In this document: piece by piece, positions 15,513 to 23,184 of the stretch | Numbering within the stretch: position 1 is the stretch's first letter | Layout of the letters: every line of letters begins with the position of its first letter | Assembly (NCBI RefSeq): GCF_000719515.1 | Contig: NZ_JOGR01000004.1 | Coordinates: 62,001 to 126,000 of the forward strand | From: Glycomyces sp. NRRL B-16210 | Lineage (GTDB): Bacteria; Actinomycetota; Actinomycetes; Mycobacteriales; Micromonosporaceae | Direction of reading: 5' to 3' | Length of the DNA stretch: 64,000 nt | Program-made: the position numbers and the translations under genes | The notes under the pieces: generated by a model | Databases searched by the model: none | What the model was told of the DNA's origin: nothing | What the model saw: only the letters and a program-made list of their open reading frames with translations

Positions 15513-16624
15513 CCTTCCGCACCATCACCGCCGAACGACCCCTCCGCCTCGCCCTCGTCGGCGCCGGCGGCATGGGCCGCGACTGGGCCCACACCATCCA
15601 CACCGACCCCGCCACCGAACTCGTCGCCATCGCCGACCTCGACCCCACCGCCGCCCACAACGCCGCCACCGAAACCGGCCTACCCGACCTCCCCACCGGC
15701 ACCGACGCCCTCCACCTCGCCCGACACACCGACGCCGACGCCATCGTCAACGCCACCATCCCCGAAGCCCACCACCCCGTCACCATCGCCGCCCTCACCG
15801 CAGGCCTCCCCGTCCTCGGAGAGAAACCCGCAGCCGCCACCGTCACCGAGGCCCTCGCCCTCGCCGCCGCGGCCGAACACACCGGCGAACTGTTCATGGT
15901 CAGCCAATCCCGCCGCTACCACCACGCACTCCACCAAACCCGCCAACACCTCACCGACCTCGGACCGGTCGGCATCTGCGCCGTCGACTTCTTCAAAGCC
16001 CCCCACTTCGGCGGCTTCCGCGACCAGATGAACAGCCCACTCCTCCTCGACATGGCCATCCACCAATTCGACATGGCCCGATTCCTCCTCGACGCCGACC
16101 CCATCGCCGTCACCTGCGAGGAATACAACCCCCCATGGAGCTGGTACACCGGAGACGCCGCCGCCACCGCCACCTTCACCATGGACAGCGGCGCCCGCTT
16201 CACCTTCAACGGCAGCTGGTGCAGCCCCGGCGCCGAAACCTCCTGGAACGGCTCCTGGCGACTCTCCGCCCAACACGGCACCGTCCTCTGGGACGGCGAA
16301 ACCCCACCCACCACCGACCCCGACCGACCCGCACCCACCACACCCGACCCCGGCAACGGCATCGCCGGAGCCCTCCGCGAATTCACCACCGCCCTGCGCA
16401 CCGGCACCGAACCCTCCGGCAGCGTCCGCACCAACATCATGAGCCTCGCCATGGTCGAAGCCGCCATCCGCAGCGCCGCACTCGGCACCCGCATCGCCAT
16501 CGACGACGTCCTCGACCAGTCCCACAGAACCGCGCTGGCGGCCGAAGCCGACCCCGGCGTCCTCGCGACCATGAAATCCTGGCCTTCCGCACGCGAAGCC
16601 CTCACCCGGAAGGACACCCCTTGA
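15509..16624 (+). CDS. Gfo/Idh/MocA family oxidoreductase
   Basis: 371 residues. The Rossmann start LRLALVGAGGMGRDWAHTIH binds NAD(P); VLGEKPAAATVTEAL carries the family EKP motif; a C-terminal alpha/beta domain completes the fold (LLLDMAIHQFDMARFLL has the conserved D-x-x-x-H-x-x-D substrate motif). It probably oxidises or epimerises a sugar or cyclitol. ATG overlaps the thuA stop and its own stop overlaps the next dehydrogenase start, so the operon is tightly coupled. Confidence 0.9.
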   Translation: MTFRTITAERPLRLALVGAGGMGRDWAHTIHTDPATELVAIADLDPTAAHNAATETGLPDLPTGTDALHLARHTDADAIVNATIPEAHHPVTIAALTAGLPVLGEKPAAATVTEALALAAAAEHTGELFMVSQSRRYHHALHQTRQHLTDLGPVGICAVDFFKAPHFGGFRDQMNSPLLLDMAIHQFDMARFLLDADPIAVTCEEYNPPWSWYTGDAAATATFTMDSGARFTFNGSWCSPGAETSWNGSWRLSAQHGTVLWDGETPPTTDPDRPAPTTPDPGNGIAGALREFTTALRTGTEPSGSVRTNIMSLAMVEAAIRSAALGTRIAIDDVLDQSHRTALAAEADPGVLATMKSWPSAREALTRKDTP

Positions 16625-17784
16625 ACACCATCAACATCGGCATGGTCGGCCACAACTTCATGGGCAAGGCCCACTCCCACGCCTGGCGCACCGCGCCGAG
16701 GTTCTTCGACCTCCCGCTCACCCCGCGCATGACCGCCCTCGCCGGCCGCGACGCCGGCCGCGTCGGCGCCGCGGCCGCCACACTCGGCTGGGAGAGCACC
16801 GAGACCGACTGGCGCCGCCTGATCGAACGCGAGGACGTCGACCTGGTCGACATCTGCGTCCCCGGCGACCTCCACGCCGAGATCGCCACCGCCGCACTCG
16901 AAGCGGGCAAGCACGTGCTCTGCGAGAAACCCCTCGCGAACACCGTCGCCGAAGCCGAACGCATGGTCGCCGCCGCCGAAGCCGCCCAGGCCCGCGGCGT
17001 CTTCGCCATGTGCGGCTTCAGCTACCGCCGCACTCCGGCGCTCACGCTCGCCAAACGCCTGGTCGACTCCGGCGCGCTCGGACCGATCCGCCACGTCCGC
17101 GCCCAGTACCTCCAGGACTGGCTCACCGACGAGAACACCCCGCTGACCTGGCGGCTCGACAAGGACAAATCCGGCTCAGGCTCCCTCGGCGACATCGGCG
17201 CGCACATCATCGACGCCGCGCAGTGGATCGCCGGCTCCGACCTCACCGGCGTCTCGGCGCTCCTGACCACCTTCGTCGCCGACCGCCCCATCGGCGGCGA
17301 CTTCGTCGGTCTGGGCGGCACCGGCGGCACGGACGGACCCCGCGGCCCAGTCACCGTCGACGACGCGGCGATGTTCACCGCCCGCTTCGCGGACGGCGCG
17401 GTCGGCGTGTTCGAAGCGACCCGCTTCGCCCTCGGCCGCAAGAACGCGATGCGCCTGGAACTCAACGGCTCCAAAGCCTCCCTCGCGTTCGACTTCGAGG
17501 ACATGAACGCGCTGTGGTTCTACGACGCGGCCGACGAGCCCAACGCGGGCTTCCGCCGCATCCAGGCCACCGAACCCGAACACCCCTACACCGGCAACTG
17601 GTGGCCGGTCGGCCACGGCCTCGGCTACGAACACGCCTTCACCCACCAGGCCGTGGACTTCATCGAAGCGATCGCCCAGGGCCAGGCGCCGAGCCCGTCC
17701 TTCGCCGAAGCCCTCCAAGTCCAACGCGTCCTCGAAGCCGTCGCCACCAGCGCCGCCGACGAAAGCCGCTGGACCGCGATCTGA
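16621..17784 (+). CDS. Gfo/Idh/MocA family oxidoreductase
   Basis: 387 residues starting at TTG 16621, which overlaps the previous stop and has GGAAGGA upstream. NAD-binding start INIGMVGHNFMGKAHSHAW, then HVLCEKPLANTVAEAE and LGDIGAHIIDAAQWIAG (conserved G-x-H-x-x-D). Similar to inositol/keto-sugar dehydrogenases. Its base and codon use is less extreme than the upstream gene. Having two paralogous dehydrogenases in one operon suggests sequential oxidation and reduction of one substrate, as in 3-keto-sugar metabolism. Confidence 0.9.
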   Translation: MNTINIGMVGHNFMGKAHSHAWRTAPRFFDLPLTPRMTALAGRDAGRVGAAAATLGWESTETDWRRLIEREDVDLVDICVPGDLHAEIATAALEAGKHVLCEKPLANTVAEAERMVAAAEAAQARGVFAMCGFSYRRTPALTLAKRLVDSGALGPIRHVRAQYLQDWLTDENTPLTWRLDKDKSGSGSLGDIGAHIIDAAQWIAGSDLTGVSALLTTFVADRPIGGDFVGLGGTGGTDGPRGPVTVDDAAMFTARFADGAVGVFEATRFALGRKNAMRLELNGSKASLAFDFEDMNALWFYDAADEPNAGFRRIQATEPEHPYTGNWWPVGHGLGYEHAFTHQAVDFIEAIAQGQAPSPSFAEALQVQRVLEAVATSAADESRWTAI

Positions 17785-17791
17785 ACACATC

Positions 17792-17816
17792 GTGGGTGCC
17801 GGGACCCGGCACCCAC
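17792..17816 (+). terminator. hairpin terminator after the thuA operon
   Basis: GTGGGTGCCGGG and its exact complement separated by one base, so about 10-11 bp pair with a tight loop. It lies 8 bases after the last dehydrogenase stop. No T-run. Confidence 0.75.
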
Positions 17817-17848
17817 GACCACCGGGGGAGTACGGCCCGAAAACACCG

Positions 17849-18661
17849 TCACCTTTTGCGCAGGAACTCCCGCGCTCCGCGAAGCCGAACGGCGAGCACT
17901 CCAGCGGCCTTCGCCGAATCCAGCCGCACTATCGCACCCGCGCTCCCGGTCACCGAAGCCTTGGCGGCCTTCGGCAACGTACCGGGATCGAGCCCGTCGC
18001 GCTCGGCGACCAGGCGACCCAACTCGTACCGGCTCAACGACTCCGGGCCCGCCACATGCAGCACGCCGGCCGCACCGCTCGCGCACGATGCCACCAGCGC
18101 CGCCGCCAGATCACCGACATGGACCGGCGAGCGGACATCGTCGTCGAACAGCGCCCCCGCAGCCCCGCCGGCGAGCGCCCGCACGAACGACTCGAACGGC
18201 GAGCGCCCGTCCCCGAGGATCCACGAGGTCCGCACGATCAACGCCGAGGCGTGTGCAGCGGCGACACCGACCTCGGCCGCGGCCTTCGCCGCACCGTAAG
18301 GCGTACTCGGCGCCGGCGCACACGTCTCGTCGTAGACCTCGCGATCCCCGCCGATGAACACCGCGTCGGAGGAGACATGGACGAACCTGACCGCACGGGC
18401 CGCGCAGACGGTGGCGACATTGACCGGGCCGACCGCCGTGGTCGCCCAGTCCGACTGCACGTACGCCGCGTTGACGACCACCTCGGGCGCGACCGCGCCG
18501 ACGAACCGGTCGACCGCCGCACGGTCGCGGACATCGAGTCGGGACAGGTCGTCGCGCCGGGAGGACCAAGCGGTCCCGACGACCTCGTGACCGGCCGCGC
18601 GGGCCCGGCGTCGCAGTTCGCCGCCGAGATACCCGCTGGCCCCGATGATGAGCACCCGCAT
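17849..18661 (-). CDS. RmlD/dTDP-4-dehydrorhamnose-reductase-like SDR
   Basis: 270 residues from ATG 18661. MRVLIIGASGYLGGELRRR is the NAD(P)-binding site; VHVSSDAVF and the YGAAKAAAE catalytic Tyr/Lys segment (TPYGAAKAAAEV) are as in extended SDRs of the sugar-reductase group. Substrate may be a nucleotide sugar, but no other deoxysugar genes are near. TATGCT lies 7 bases upstream of the ATG. The gene is convergent with the dehydrogenase operon. Confidence 0.82.
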   Translation of the reverse strand: MRVLIIGASGYLGGELRRRARAAGHEVVGTAWSSRRDDLSRLDVRDRAAVDRFVGAVAPEVVVNAAYVQSDWATTAVGPVNVATVCAARAVRFVHVSSDAVFIGGDREVYDETCAPAPSTPYGAAKAAAEVGVAAAHASALIVRTSWILGDGRSPFESFVRALAGGAAGALFDDDVRSPVHVGDLAAALVASCASGAAGVLHVAGPESLSRYELGRLVAERDGLDPGTLPKAAKASVTGSAGAIVRLDSAKAAGVLAVRLRGAREFLRKR

Positions 18662-18668
18662 GCATCCG

Positions 18669-18674
18669 AGCATA
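18669..18674 (-). promoter_or_regulatory. -10 box TATGCT
   Basis: Minus-strand hexamer, 7 bases before the SDR ATG at 18661; leaderless spacing. Confidence 0.5.
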
Positions 18675-18750
18675 GGCCCCGGCACCGCCGTGAACATAAT
18701 GGACAAAACAAACCGGGGGAGCAGCGCAACCTTCACGGCCGCAACGCAAC

Positions 18751-18783
18751 GCGGGGCCGCAGGCATCGCGCCCACGGCCCCGC
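18751..18783 (-). terminator. possible terminator after VOC gene
   Basis: GCGGGGCCG pairs with CGGCCCCGC (9 bp, 15-base loop) just beyond the stop of the VOC gene at 18795. Confidence 0.45.
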
Positions 18784-18794
18784 AACGATGCGCC

Positions 18795-19211
18795 CTATGA
18801 CGGCGGGTCGCCGAAGTCGACCATCCAGGGGATGCCGAACCGGTCGGTGAAGGCCCCGTACTCGTCGCCCCACATCTGCTTCGCCAGCGGGACGGTGATC
18901 TCGGCGCCCGCGGTGAGGCGCTCCCAGTAGCCGCGCAGTTCCTCGGCGTCGGCGGTGAAGCCGCTGAGGCAGATCGCGATGTTCTGGCCGGGCCGGTGCT
19001 CGGTGCCCGGAGGCGTGTCGGCGGCCATGAGGGTGAGGCCGGCGTCGGTCTTGAGGTGGCCGTGCATGAGCTTGTCTTTGTCCGGGCCGTCGTCGCCCAT
19101 CTCGCCGTACGTCATCGAGGAGACCTCGCCGCCGAGGGCCTCGCGGTAGAACTCGAGGGCTTCGCGCGCGTTCCCGTCGAAACTCAGATACGGATCCAAA
19201 GCTGCCGTCAT
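18795..19211 (-). CDS. VOC family (PhnB-like) protein
   Basis: 138 residues. ALDPYLSFDGNAREALEFY and the second half ending QMWGDEYGAFTDRFGIPWMVDF match the glyoxalase-fold PhnB/3-demethylubiquinone-methyltransferase-like group, typically 135-160 residues and metal-binding dimers. Many act in antibiotic binding or small-molecule methyl/halogen chemistry, but the specific role is unknown. GGAGCG precedes ATG 19211. Confidence 0.85.
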   Translation of the reverse strand: MTAALDPYLSFDGNAREALEFYREALGGEVSSMTYGEMGDDGPDKDKLMHGHLKTDAGLTLMAADTPPGTEHRPGQNIAICLSGFTADAEELRGYWERLTAGAEITVPLAKQMWGDEYGAFTDRFGIPWMVDFGDPPS

Positions 19212-19558
19212 GATTCGCTCCTTCGCGATAGAGCCGTGATACGCGCCATCCTGCCAGCGCCCACCGGCGACGACCGAGGATTCACAGATCCGGCCGTGCC
19301 AACCGACCCGCCCACGAACATCTCCGCCAGCATCCGCCAGCCATCCCACAACCCCGAACCCGCCGCACGCGTCCCAAGCGGCGAGAGAGCCCGTGGATAG
19401 GTTCTGAGGCCTTGATTCGCCCGAGGTCGTGTCAGGGGCTTTTTAGTTATAACTTGCGGGAACGGCACTTCTCGTGAGTTATGTATCTGGGCGGGACTCG
19501 CTTGTTTTTTGGTTATTTAAATATTAAAAACGGAAATTAAAAATGATAGGTTGTACTC
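19212..19558. other. 347-base divergent intergenic region with AT-rich island
   Basis: No gene seen. From about 19436 to 19558 composition falls sharply to AT-rich, unlike the rest of the window. It contains GTTATAAC (19446-19453), the palindrome TATTTAAATA (19514-19523), several A/T runs, and the -10 box of the coiled-coil gene at 19547. A strong regulatory region or the edge of acquired DNA would both fit. Confidence 0.6.
19547..19552 (+). promoter_or_regulatory. -10 box TAGGTT, leaderless
   Basis: 6-base spacer to ATG 19559; the whole upstream 120 bases are AT-rich. Confidence 0.6.
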
Positions 19559-20638
19559 ATGACGAAAACTGGTACGACCGTGAAGACCGCGACGCTGTGC
19601 AAGCGGTGCGGCACGCCGATTCCGCAGCAGCCCGGGCGCGGGCGCCCGCGGCTGTACTGCGCCGAGGGCGATTGTGCTTCGCAGGCCAAACGCCAGCGCG
19701 AGCTGCGCCGGGCCACGCCCGGGCTCGAAGGCGCCCTCGCGCGGGCCGAGGAGCTGTACGAGCAGATTGAGCAGTCGATGTCCTCGGCGCTCGCGCCGCT
19801 CGCCGAAGCCTTGCGGGCCGAGACCGATCCGGCCGAGGTCGAGGCGCGGCTCGCCGAGGTGCGTTCGGATGCGGCCGCCGCGGTGGCCGCGGCGCGGGCC
19901 GAGCGTGACGAGGCGGCGGTGCGCGTCGAGTCGCTGCGGGAGGAGCTCGCTGCGGCGCACGCCGAGGCCGAGCGGGCTGCCGCGGCGCTCACGGCCGCTG
20001 AGGGGCGGGCGAAGGACGCGGTGTCGGCGCGGTTGGAGGCCGTCCGTGCCGCTGAGGGTGCGGAGGCGGCGGCGGTCGAGGCGCGTGCGGAGGCGGTAGA
20101 GGCGGAGCGTTTGCGCAGTGAGGCTGCGGCCACCGCTGAGGCGGCGCGGGCGGAGGCGGCTTCGGCGGTGTCGCAGCGGGATGCGGCGGTCGCGGCCGGT
20201 GCGGAGGCCGAGCGGGTCGCTGTCGCCGCTCGTGGTGAGGCCGAGTCGGCTCGGGTGCGGGCCGATCAGGTCGCGGCCGAAGCGGCTGAGGCGTTGCGGG
20301 CCGGCGAGGCGGCGTTGGAGCGGGCCGAGGCGCGGGCGCTGGGGTTCATCGGTGAGCGCGACGCCGAGCGGTCGCGGGTGGAGTCGCTCCTGGCCGATCT
20401 CGCGGTGGCGCGTCGTGACGCCGAGCAGGCGGGGGTCCTGGCGGCCGAGCGGGCGGCGGCGTTGGCGTCGAGTCAGGCCGAGGCCGCCGGTGCCCTCGCC
20501 GATCAGCGAGTGCTCGCCTCGCGGTTGGCCGCCGCTGAGGCGGCGGCCTCGGAGGGCCGGGCGGAGTCGGTGTCCTGGCGTGAGCGCGCTCTGGCGGCCG
20601 AGGCGCGATTGGCCGAGCGCGGCCGCGAAGCGGAGTAG
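19559..20638 (+). CDS. zinc-finger/AT-hook-like protein with long coiled coil
   Basis: 359 residues, family not recognised. Residues about 14-45 contain CKRC, then PGRGRPRLYC and EGDC, a CxxC-x(16)-C-x(4)-C pattern able to bind zinc, with a GRGRPR stretch that matches an AT-hook core. From about 50 to the end the sequence is Ala/Glu/Arg-rich with heptad-like spacing, predicting an extended coiled coil of roughly 300 residues. This plan (small N-terminal DNA-binding unit, long coiled coil) resembles KfrA-type plasmid proteins, which autoregulate, but homology is not shown. Codon use is more G- and T-ending than its neighbours, hinting at different ancestry. Confidence 0.7.
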   Translation: MTKTGTTVKTATLCKRCGTPIPQQPGRGRPRLYCAEGDCASQAKRQRELRRATPGLEGALARAEELYEQIEQSMSSALAPLAEALRAETDPAEVEARLAEVRSDAAAAVAAARAERDEAAVRVESLREELAAAHAEAERAAAALTAAEGRAKDAVSARLEAVRAAEGAEAAAVEARAEAVEAERLRSEAAATAEAARAEAASAVSQRDAAVAAGAEAERVAVAARGEAESARVRADQVAAEAAEALRAGEAALERAEARALGFIGERDAERSRVESLLADLAVARRDAEQAGVLAAERAAALASSQAEAAGALADQRVLASRLAAAEAAASEGRAESVSWRERALAAEARLAERGREAE

Positions 20639-20681
20639 TACTCCCCCGCCACGGTGTGCGTGTTTTGTCCGGTTACATGGG

Positions 20682-20720
20682 TCGGGCCCCGGCAGTGCAG
20701 CGCCGGGGCCCGATCTTTTT
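20682..20720 (+). terminator. strong Rho-independent terminator
   Basis: Perfect 12-bp GC stem (TCGGGCCCCGGC and complement), 8-base loop, followed by TCTTTTT. It ends the coiled-coil gene transcript and faces the convergent CotH gene. Confidence 0.9.
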
Positions 20721-20727
20721 CAGGGTG

Positions 20728-22404
20728 TCAGCCTGCGGTGCAGGTGACGGTGGGGGTGGCGACCGGGCCGGAGGCGACGAAGCCCCAGGCGTCGACCGTC
20801 TGGCCGGAGCCGACGGCCGCGTTCCAGCCGACGTCGCTGGCGGTGACCGACGAGCCGGACGAGGTCACTTCGGCGTTCCAGTGGCTGTCGATGCTCTGGC
20901 CGCCGGGCCAGGTCCAGGTGAGCGTCCAGCCGTCCACGCCGCCGTTGCCGGCGGTGATCTGGAGGTTGCCCTGCCAGCCGCTGCCCCAGTCGCTGGTCAC
21001 GGCGATCACGGCGGTGCAGGCGGCGTCACCGGGGTTCCCCGGGTCGCCGGGGTCTCCAGGGTCACCGGGATCCCCGGGATCCCCGGGATCCCCGGGGTCG
21101 CCCGGGTCCCCCGGGTCGCCGGGGCCGGTGCTGCCGGTGCGCGGGAGGGTGTTGCGGGTGAACACGCTCTGGATCTGGGCGCGGTCCTGGTCGATGCTGG
21201 CCTGGCTGATCAGCGGCGAGCCGGCGAGGGTCGCCGAGAGCTGGTCGAGCAGGGACTGGGCGAGCCCGGAGTCGTAGAGTTCGGCCTTGAGGTCGAAGAA
21301 CGTCTGGTCGTACAGGGCCCGGAACGCCGGGACCTCGAGTGCGCGCTCGACGCACGGGCAGCCCCAGGTGGTGCGCTGCATGGGTTCGACCTCCTGGAGC
21401 GGCCCCGGGAGGTTGTCGAAGGTGGCGAACGGACCGGGCTTCGGGGGTGCCGGGAGGATCCCGAAGGACAGGTTGTGGTCCCAGGGGACGATGGTGAACC
21501 GGTCGGTCGCCGGCGTCCAGCGGAAGAAGCCGTTCTGACCGGGCCCGTCGATGTCGTCCCAGTTGAGGATGAGGTCCTGGACCGAGAGGTAGGCCGCGAA
21601 CGTCTCGACGTCGATCCGGGACTCGAGTTGGGCGGCGAACTCGGCGTCGCTGGAGTTGTTGAGCCAGTCGAGCCAGTCGATCAGCGGCTCCCAGTTGTCC
21701 TCGTCGCCGCCGCTGGGCTCCCAGGCGTCGTCGTAGTCGTCGGGGCTGGGGCCGAAGTAGGAGAAGTCGCGCTCGAAGTCCTTCTTGTAGAGCGTCCCGC
21801 CGTCCTTCTCGCCGTTGATCCCGAAGTACTCCTGGTCGAAGGTCTTGTCGAGCTCCTGGATGACCAGGCGCAGCTCGGGGTTGCCGCCGTTGACGCTGAA
21901 GTGGGCCGGGACGTGCTTGGTGGTGGCGAGTCCGGCCCGGTCGAGCAGTTCGAGGGCGAGCGCCTCGTTGAGGGAGGAGGCGGTGTAGTTGGTGCGGATG
22001 ATGAACCGCTTGTAGCCCTCGTGGTCCTGCTCGACGTTCCGGTTGAGGCGGATGAGCCAGGGCAGGGTGCTCGGGTCGGACTGGGGCGTGACGCCGAACA
22101 GGCTCGAGTTGCCCTTGAGGCGGACGCCGGCATCGGGGTAGGTCTGGCCGTCGATGGTGACGTCGGCGGAGAGCCAGCCCTTGGTGCCGGTGGCCAGGAA
22201 GTCCTGGACCATGGCGACGAACTCGCCCTGGTCGAGCGTGAAGGAGAAGTCGTGGATCTGGGTCTTGTCCCAGACCGTACTGGTCTGCTGTGGTTCGGCC
22301 ACCGGGTCGTCAGTCTGCGCGGTGGCGGCGGGGATTCCTATGAGGCCGATCGCTAGTGCGAGGGTGATTGCGACGGCCCCGAGGATCCGCTTGATCGGTT
22401 TCAT
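20728..22404 (-). CDS. secreted CotH-kinase-family protein with Gly-Asp-Pro linker and CBM2 module
   Basis: 558 residues from ATG 22404 (GGAGGTGCC upstream). A Sec signal (about 1-29, ending ATAQ) precedes the CotH domain (about 45-420), with GVRLKGNSS, NGGTLYK-like KDGGTLYKKDF, and the WDDIDGPGQNGFF...VPWDHNLSFG motif holding acidic residues expected to bind metal/ATP. Residues about 429-460 are roughly ten collagen-like Gly-Asp-Pro triplets. The last 95 residues are a type 2 carbohydrate-binding module (WGSGWQGNLQIT, WTLTWTWPGGQ) closed by a Cys pair. CotH homologues phosphorylate proteins in spores and elsewhere. It is divergent from DUF4956 and VTC genes, a grouping that recurs in bacteria. 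Confidence 0.88.
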   Translation of the reverse strand: MKPIKRILGAVAITLALAIGLIGIPAATAQTDDPVAEPQQTSTVWDKTQIHDFSFTLDQGEFVAMVQDFLATGTKGWLSADVTIDGQTYPDAGVRLKGNSSLFGVTPQSDPSTLPWLIRLNRNVEQDHEGYKRFIIRTNYTASSLNEALALELLDRAGLATTKHVPAHFSVNGGNPELRLVIQELDKTFDQEYFGINGEKDGGTLYKKDFERDFSYFGPSPDDYDDAWEPSGGDEDNWEPLIDWLDWLNNSSDAEFAAQLESRIDVETFAAYLSVQDLILNWDDIDGPGQNGFFRWTPATDRFTIVPWDHNLSFGILPAPPKPGPFATFDNLPGPLQEVEPMQRTTWGCPCVERALEVPAFRALYDQTFFDLKAELYDSGLAQSLLDQLSATLAGSPLISQASIDQDRAQIQSVFTRNTLPRTGSTGPGDPGDPGDPGDPGDPGDPGDPGDPGDPGNPGDAACTAVIAVTSDWGSGWQGNLQITAGNGGVDGWTLTWTWPGGQSIDSHWNAEVTSSGSSVTASDVGWNAAVGSGQTVDAWGFVASGPVATPTVTCTAG

Positions 22405-22472
22405 CGGTGGCACCTCCTTGGGCGCGGAAACGCGTTCCGCTCTACTTGGATGGTCGGACCGTAGCAACGGGT

Positions 22473-22555
22473 CCTATGGAAAACCTATGGAAGCGCTTGC
22501 TGTTTCATAGGCTCCGCATAGGATTCGCATAGCCGACTCATGAGGTACTCATAGG
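22473..22555. promoter_or_regulatory. array of CATAGG repeats with 11-bp period
   Basis: On the plus strand CATAGG or a variant starts at 22506, 22517, 22528, 22539 and 22550, exactly 11 bases apart (CATAGG, CATAGG, CATAGC, CATGAG, CATAGG). On the minus strand two more copies (CCTATG at 22473 and 22484) are also 11 apart. Eleven-base direct repeats are typical targets of OmpR/PhoB-type regulators binding one helix face. The array fills the promoter region between the divergent CotH and DUF4956 genes. Confidence 0.8.
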
Positions 22556-22564
22556 TTCGGGTTC

Positions 22565-22570
22565 TATAAA
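22565..22570 (+). promoter_or_regulatory. -10 box TATAAA, leaderless
   Basis: Hexamer ends 7 positions before A of ATG 22577 (6-base spacer). The repeat array ends 9 bases upstream, where the -35 contact would be. Confidence 0.6.
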
Positions 22571-22576
22571 TTCCGT

Positions 22577-23170
22577 ATGGATGCATTCGGATGGACAGGA
22601 CTGGGCGCCGACCTGGCGCTCATCAGCCTCTTGGTCTTCGGGGTCTACTACCGCCGCCACCGCAGGCGGGACATGGTCGTCCCCTATATCGGCCTCAACG
22701 TCGGCGTGTTCGCGGTGGTCTCGGCACTGCTGGGCACCGACGTCGGCGTAGGGGTGGGCTTCGGCCTGTTCGGGGTCCTCTCGATCATCCGACTGCGATC
22801 ATCCGAGATCAGCCACGGCGACGTCTGCTACTACTTCTCCTCGCTCTCCATTGGACTGGTCTGCGCCATGCCGCTCGAATCGGCCTGGACCGGCCCGCTC
22901 CTGGGCCTGTTCGTCGTCCTCGTCATGGCCGCCATCGACCAGCCCTTCCTGCACCGCCGCCACCGCCAGGAGCGCGTGGTCCTCGAACGGATCTACTACT
23001 CCCGCGACGAACTCGAGGCGCGGCTGATGGACCTGCTCGACGCCGAGTCCATCACCCGGGTCGAGACCCTGGAGACCGACCTGGTCCGCGACTCGCAGAC
23101 CGTGGAGGTCTCCTTCCGCGTCCCCACCGACAGGGACCGCGCCGGCCGCCGGCCGGCCTTCGCGCAATAG
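22577..23170 (+). CDS. DUF4956 membrane protein
   Basis: 197 residues. Membrane helices lie at about 7-25, 33-52, 55-72 and 95-118; a soluble C-terminal part follows from about 130. The segment VGFGLFGVLSIIRLRSSEISHGDVCYYF (over two helices) is the recognisable DUF4956 core. The family is regularly found next to VTC-type polyphosphate polymerases and CotH proteins, as here, but has no established biochemical role; a channel or scaffold for polyphosphate is an inference. The ATG follows a TATAAA box at leaderless distance. Confidence 0.85.
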   Translation: MDAFGWTGLGADLALISLLVFGVYYRRHRRRDMVVPYIGLNVGVFAVVSALLGTDVGVGVGFGLFGVLSIIRLRSSEISHGDVCYYFSSLSIGLVCAMPLESAWTGPLLGLFVVLVMAAIDQPFLHRRHRQERVVLERIYYSRDELEARLMDLLDAESITRVETLETDLVRDSQTVEVSFRVPTDRDRAGRRPAFAQ

Positions 23171-23184
23171 ACCGGGAGGCCGCC

